Source: Bacillota bacterium
Lineage (GTDB): Bacteria; Bacillota; Bacilli; Thermoactinomycetales; DSM-44946
Assembly: GCA_021793745.1 (NCBI GenBank)
Contig: JAJYSD010000069.1
Span: 1 to 6,716, forward strand
Direction: 5' to 3'
DNA length: 6,716 nucleotides
Below, one piece after another: positions 6,332 through 6,716 of this stretch (position 1 is the stretch's first letter; every line of letters begins with the position of its first letter). Under the pieces are notes generated by a model. That model searched no databases and was not told where the DNA came from. It saw only the letters and a list, made by a program, of their open reading frames with translations. The position numbers and the translations under genes are program-made.

Positions 6332-6340
6332 TGCTATACT
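6332..6340 (+). promoter_or_regulatory. extended -10 promoter of the peptidase gene
   Basis: TGCTATACT carries a near-consensus -10 box (TATACT, 6335-6340) with the TGn extension that compensates for a weak -35; the region 17 bases upstream is only TTTCTT (6312-6317). Transcription would begin near 6347, about 55 bases before the peptidase start at 6401. Confidence 0.6.
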
Positions 6341-6400
6341 GGAAAAGGGAGACAAATGCTATCTTCCATCATACATACGGGAGGTTTTGTAGAAGGGATC

Positions 6401-6716
6401 ATGGCTCGCATTGAATCGCTGCTTTCCGCCCGTTTGTTCCTGCGGCCCAGGCAGGTGGGCGATCGCCTCTACTTTCTCAGCAATTTGAGCGGTCGCCTTA
6501 GCTTGTACGCGATGGACGAAGAAGGGAGCGTACCCGAACCCCTCCTGCCCGCCGACATCGCCCTGCAAAACCCGACCTTGATCGGGGGAGAGCCGTACGC
6601 CGTTTTTCCGGAACTGGACAAGATCCTGGTGATGATCGACCGGGACGGGGATGAGAATTACCAGCCCATGCTCATTCCCCTGGATGGGGGGTTTCCGGAA
6701 CCGGCCTTCGGCGATG
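6401..6716 (+). CDS. probable S9-family peptidase, N-terminal part
   Basis: An open frame running off the window edge (105 complete codons). It starts MARIESLLSARLFLRPRQVG, then DRLYFLSNLSGRLSLYAMDE and later GDENYQPMLIPLDGG. The 'RLYFLSNLSGRLSLYAMD' and 'RDGDENYQ' patterns resemble blades of the beta-propeller that precedes the catalytic domain in prolyl-oligopeptidase-type S9 peptidases; the catalytic Ser-Asp-His part lies beyond the window. ATG 6401 has AGAAGGG directly upstream (6391-6397), rather closely spaced. An in-frame ATG at 6356 would lie only about nine bases from the expected transcript start, so 6401 is preferred. There is no signal peptide, so it is probably cytoplasmic. Family assignment is by remembered resemblance; another WD40/TolB-like propeller protein is possible. 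Confidence 0.6.
   Translation, partial: MARIESLLSARLFLRPRQVGDRLYFLSNLSGRLSLYAMDEEGSVPEPLLPADIALQNPTLIGGEPYAVFPELDKILVMIDRDGDENYQPMLIPLDGGFPEPAFGD

Noticed and set aside
6356..6400. Earlier ATG (6356) as the peptidase start
   Set aside because: It would leave only about nine bases of leader after the predicted promoter, and the added residues do not look like part of the family; ATG 6401 fits better.

Overview
The window looks like chromosomal DNA of a moderately GC-rich, probably thermophilic, aerobic Bacillota (Bacilli). Thermoactinomycetaceae-like taxa such as Planifilum would fit, but that placement is an impression from protein similarity I remember, not a search. Pointers are the Bacillus-type caa3 oxidase order ctaD-ctaE-ctaF, a PCYCGC-motif lipoprotein, a complete four-gene ECF vitamin/nutrient transporter, strong AGGAGG-like ribosome binding sites and ATGA gene overlaps. 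Everything real reads on the + strand.

Region 1 (1-2228) is the end of a caa3-type cytochrome c oxidase operon: the 3' part of subunit I (ctaD), subunit III (ctaE) and subunit IV (ctaF), closed by a strong hairpin terminator.

Region 2 (2283-5826) is a tightly packed five-gene operon. Its first gene encodes a Cys-rich PCYCGC lipoprotein whose reading frame holds an in-frame TGA at 2631-2633. This TGA replaces the first cysteine of a conserved CxxC. The frame then runs on for another 49 family-like codons to a second stop at 2781-2783, five bases before the next gene. A stem-loop 21 nt downstream of the TGA matches the bacterial SECIS layout, so the gene is best read as a candidate selenoprotein (Sec117, UxxC motif). 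The other four genes encode a complete ECF transporter: S component, EcfT (transmembrane coupling subunit) and two ATPases, EcfA1 and EcfA2. The substrate cannot be told from the sequence.

Region 3 (5827-6287) holds a decayed small multidrug resistance (EmrE/Qac-type) gene with two +1 frameshifts, a short C-terminal deletion and loss of the key Trp, followed by an intrinsic terminator.

Region 4 (6331-6716) is an extended -10 promoter and the N-terminal part of what is probably an S9-family (prolyl oligopeptidase-type) peptidase, cut by the window edge.

The most interesting item is the candidate UGA-encoded selenocysteine in the PCYCGC lipoprotein. No tRNA, rRNA, CRISPR or insertion sequence was seen.
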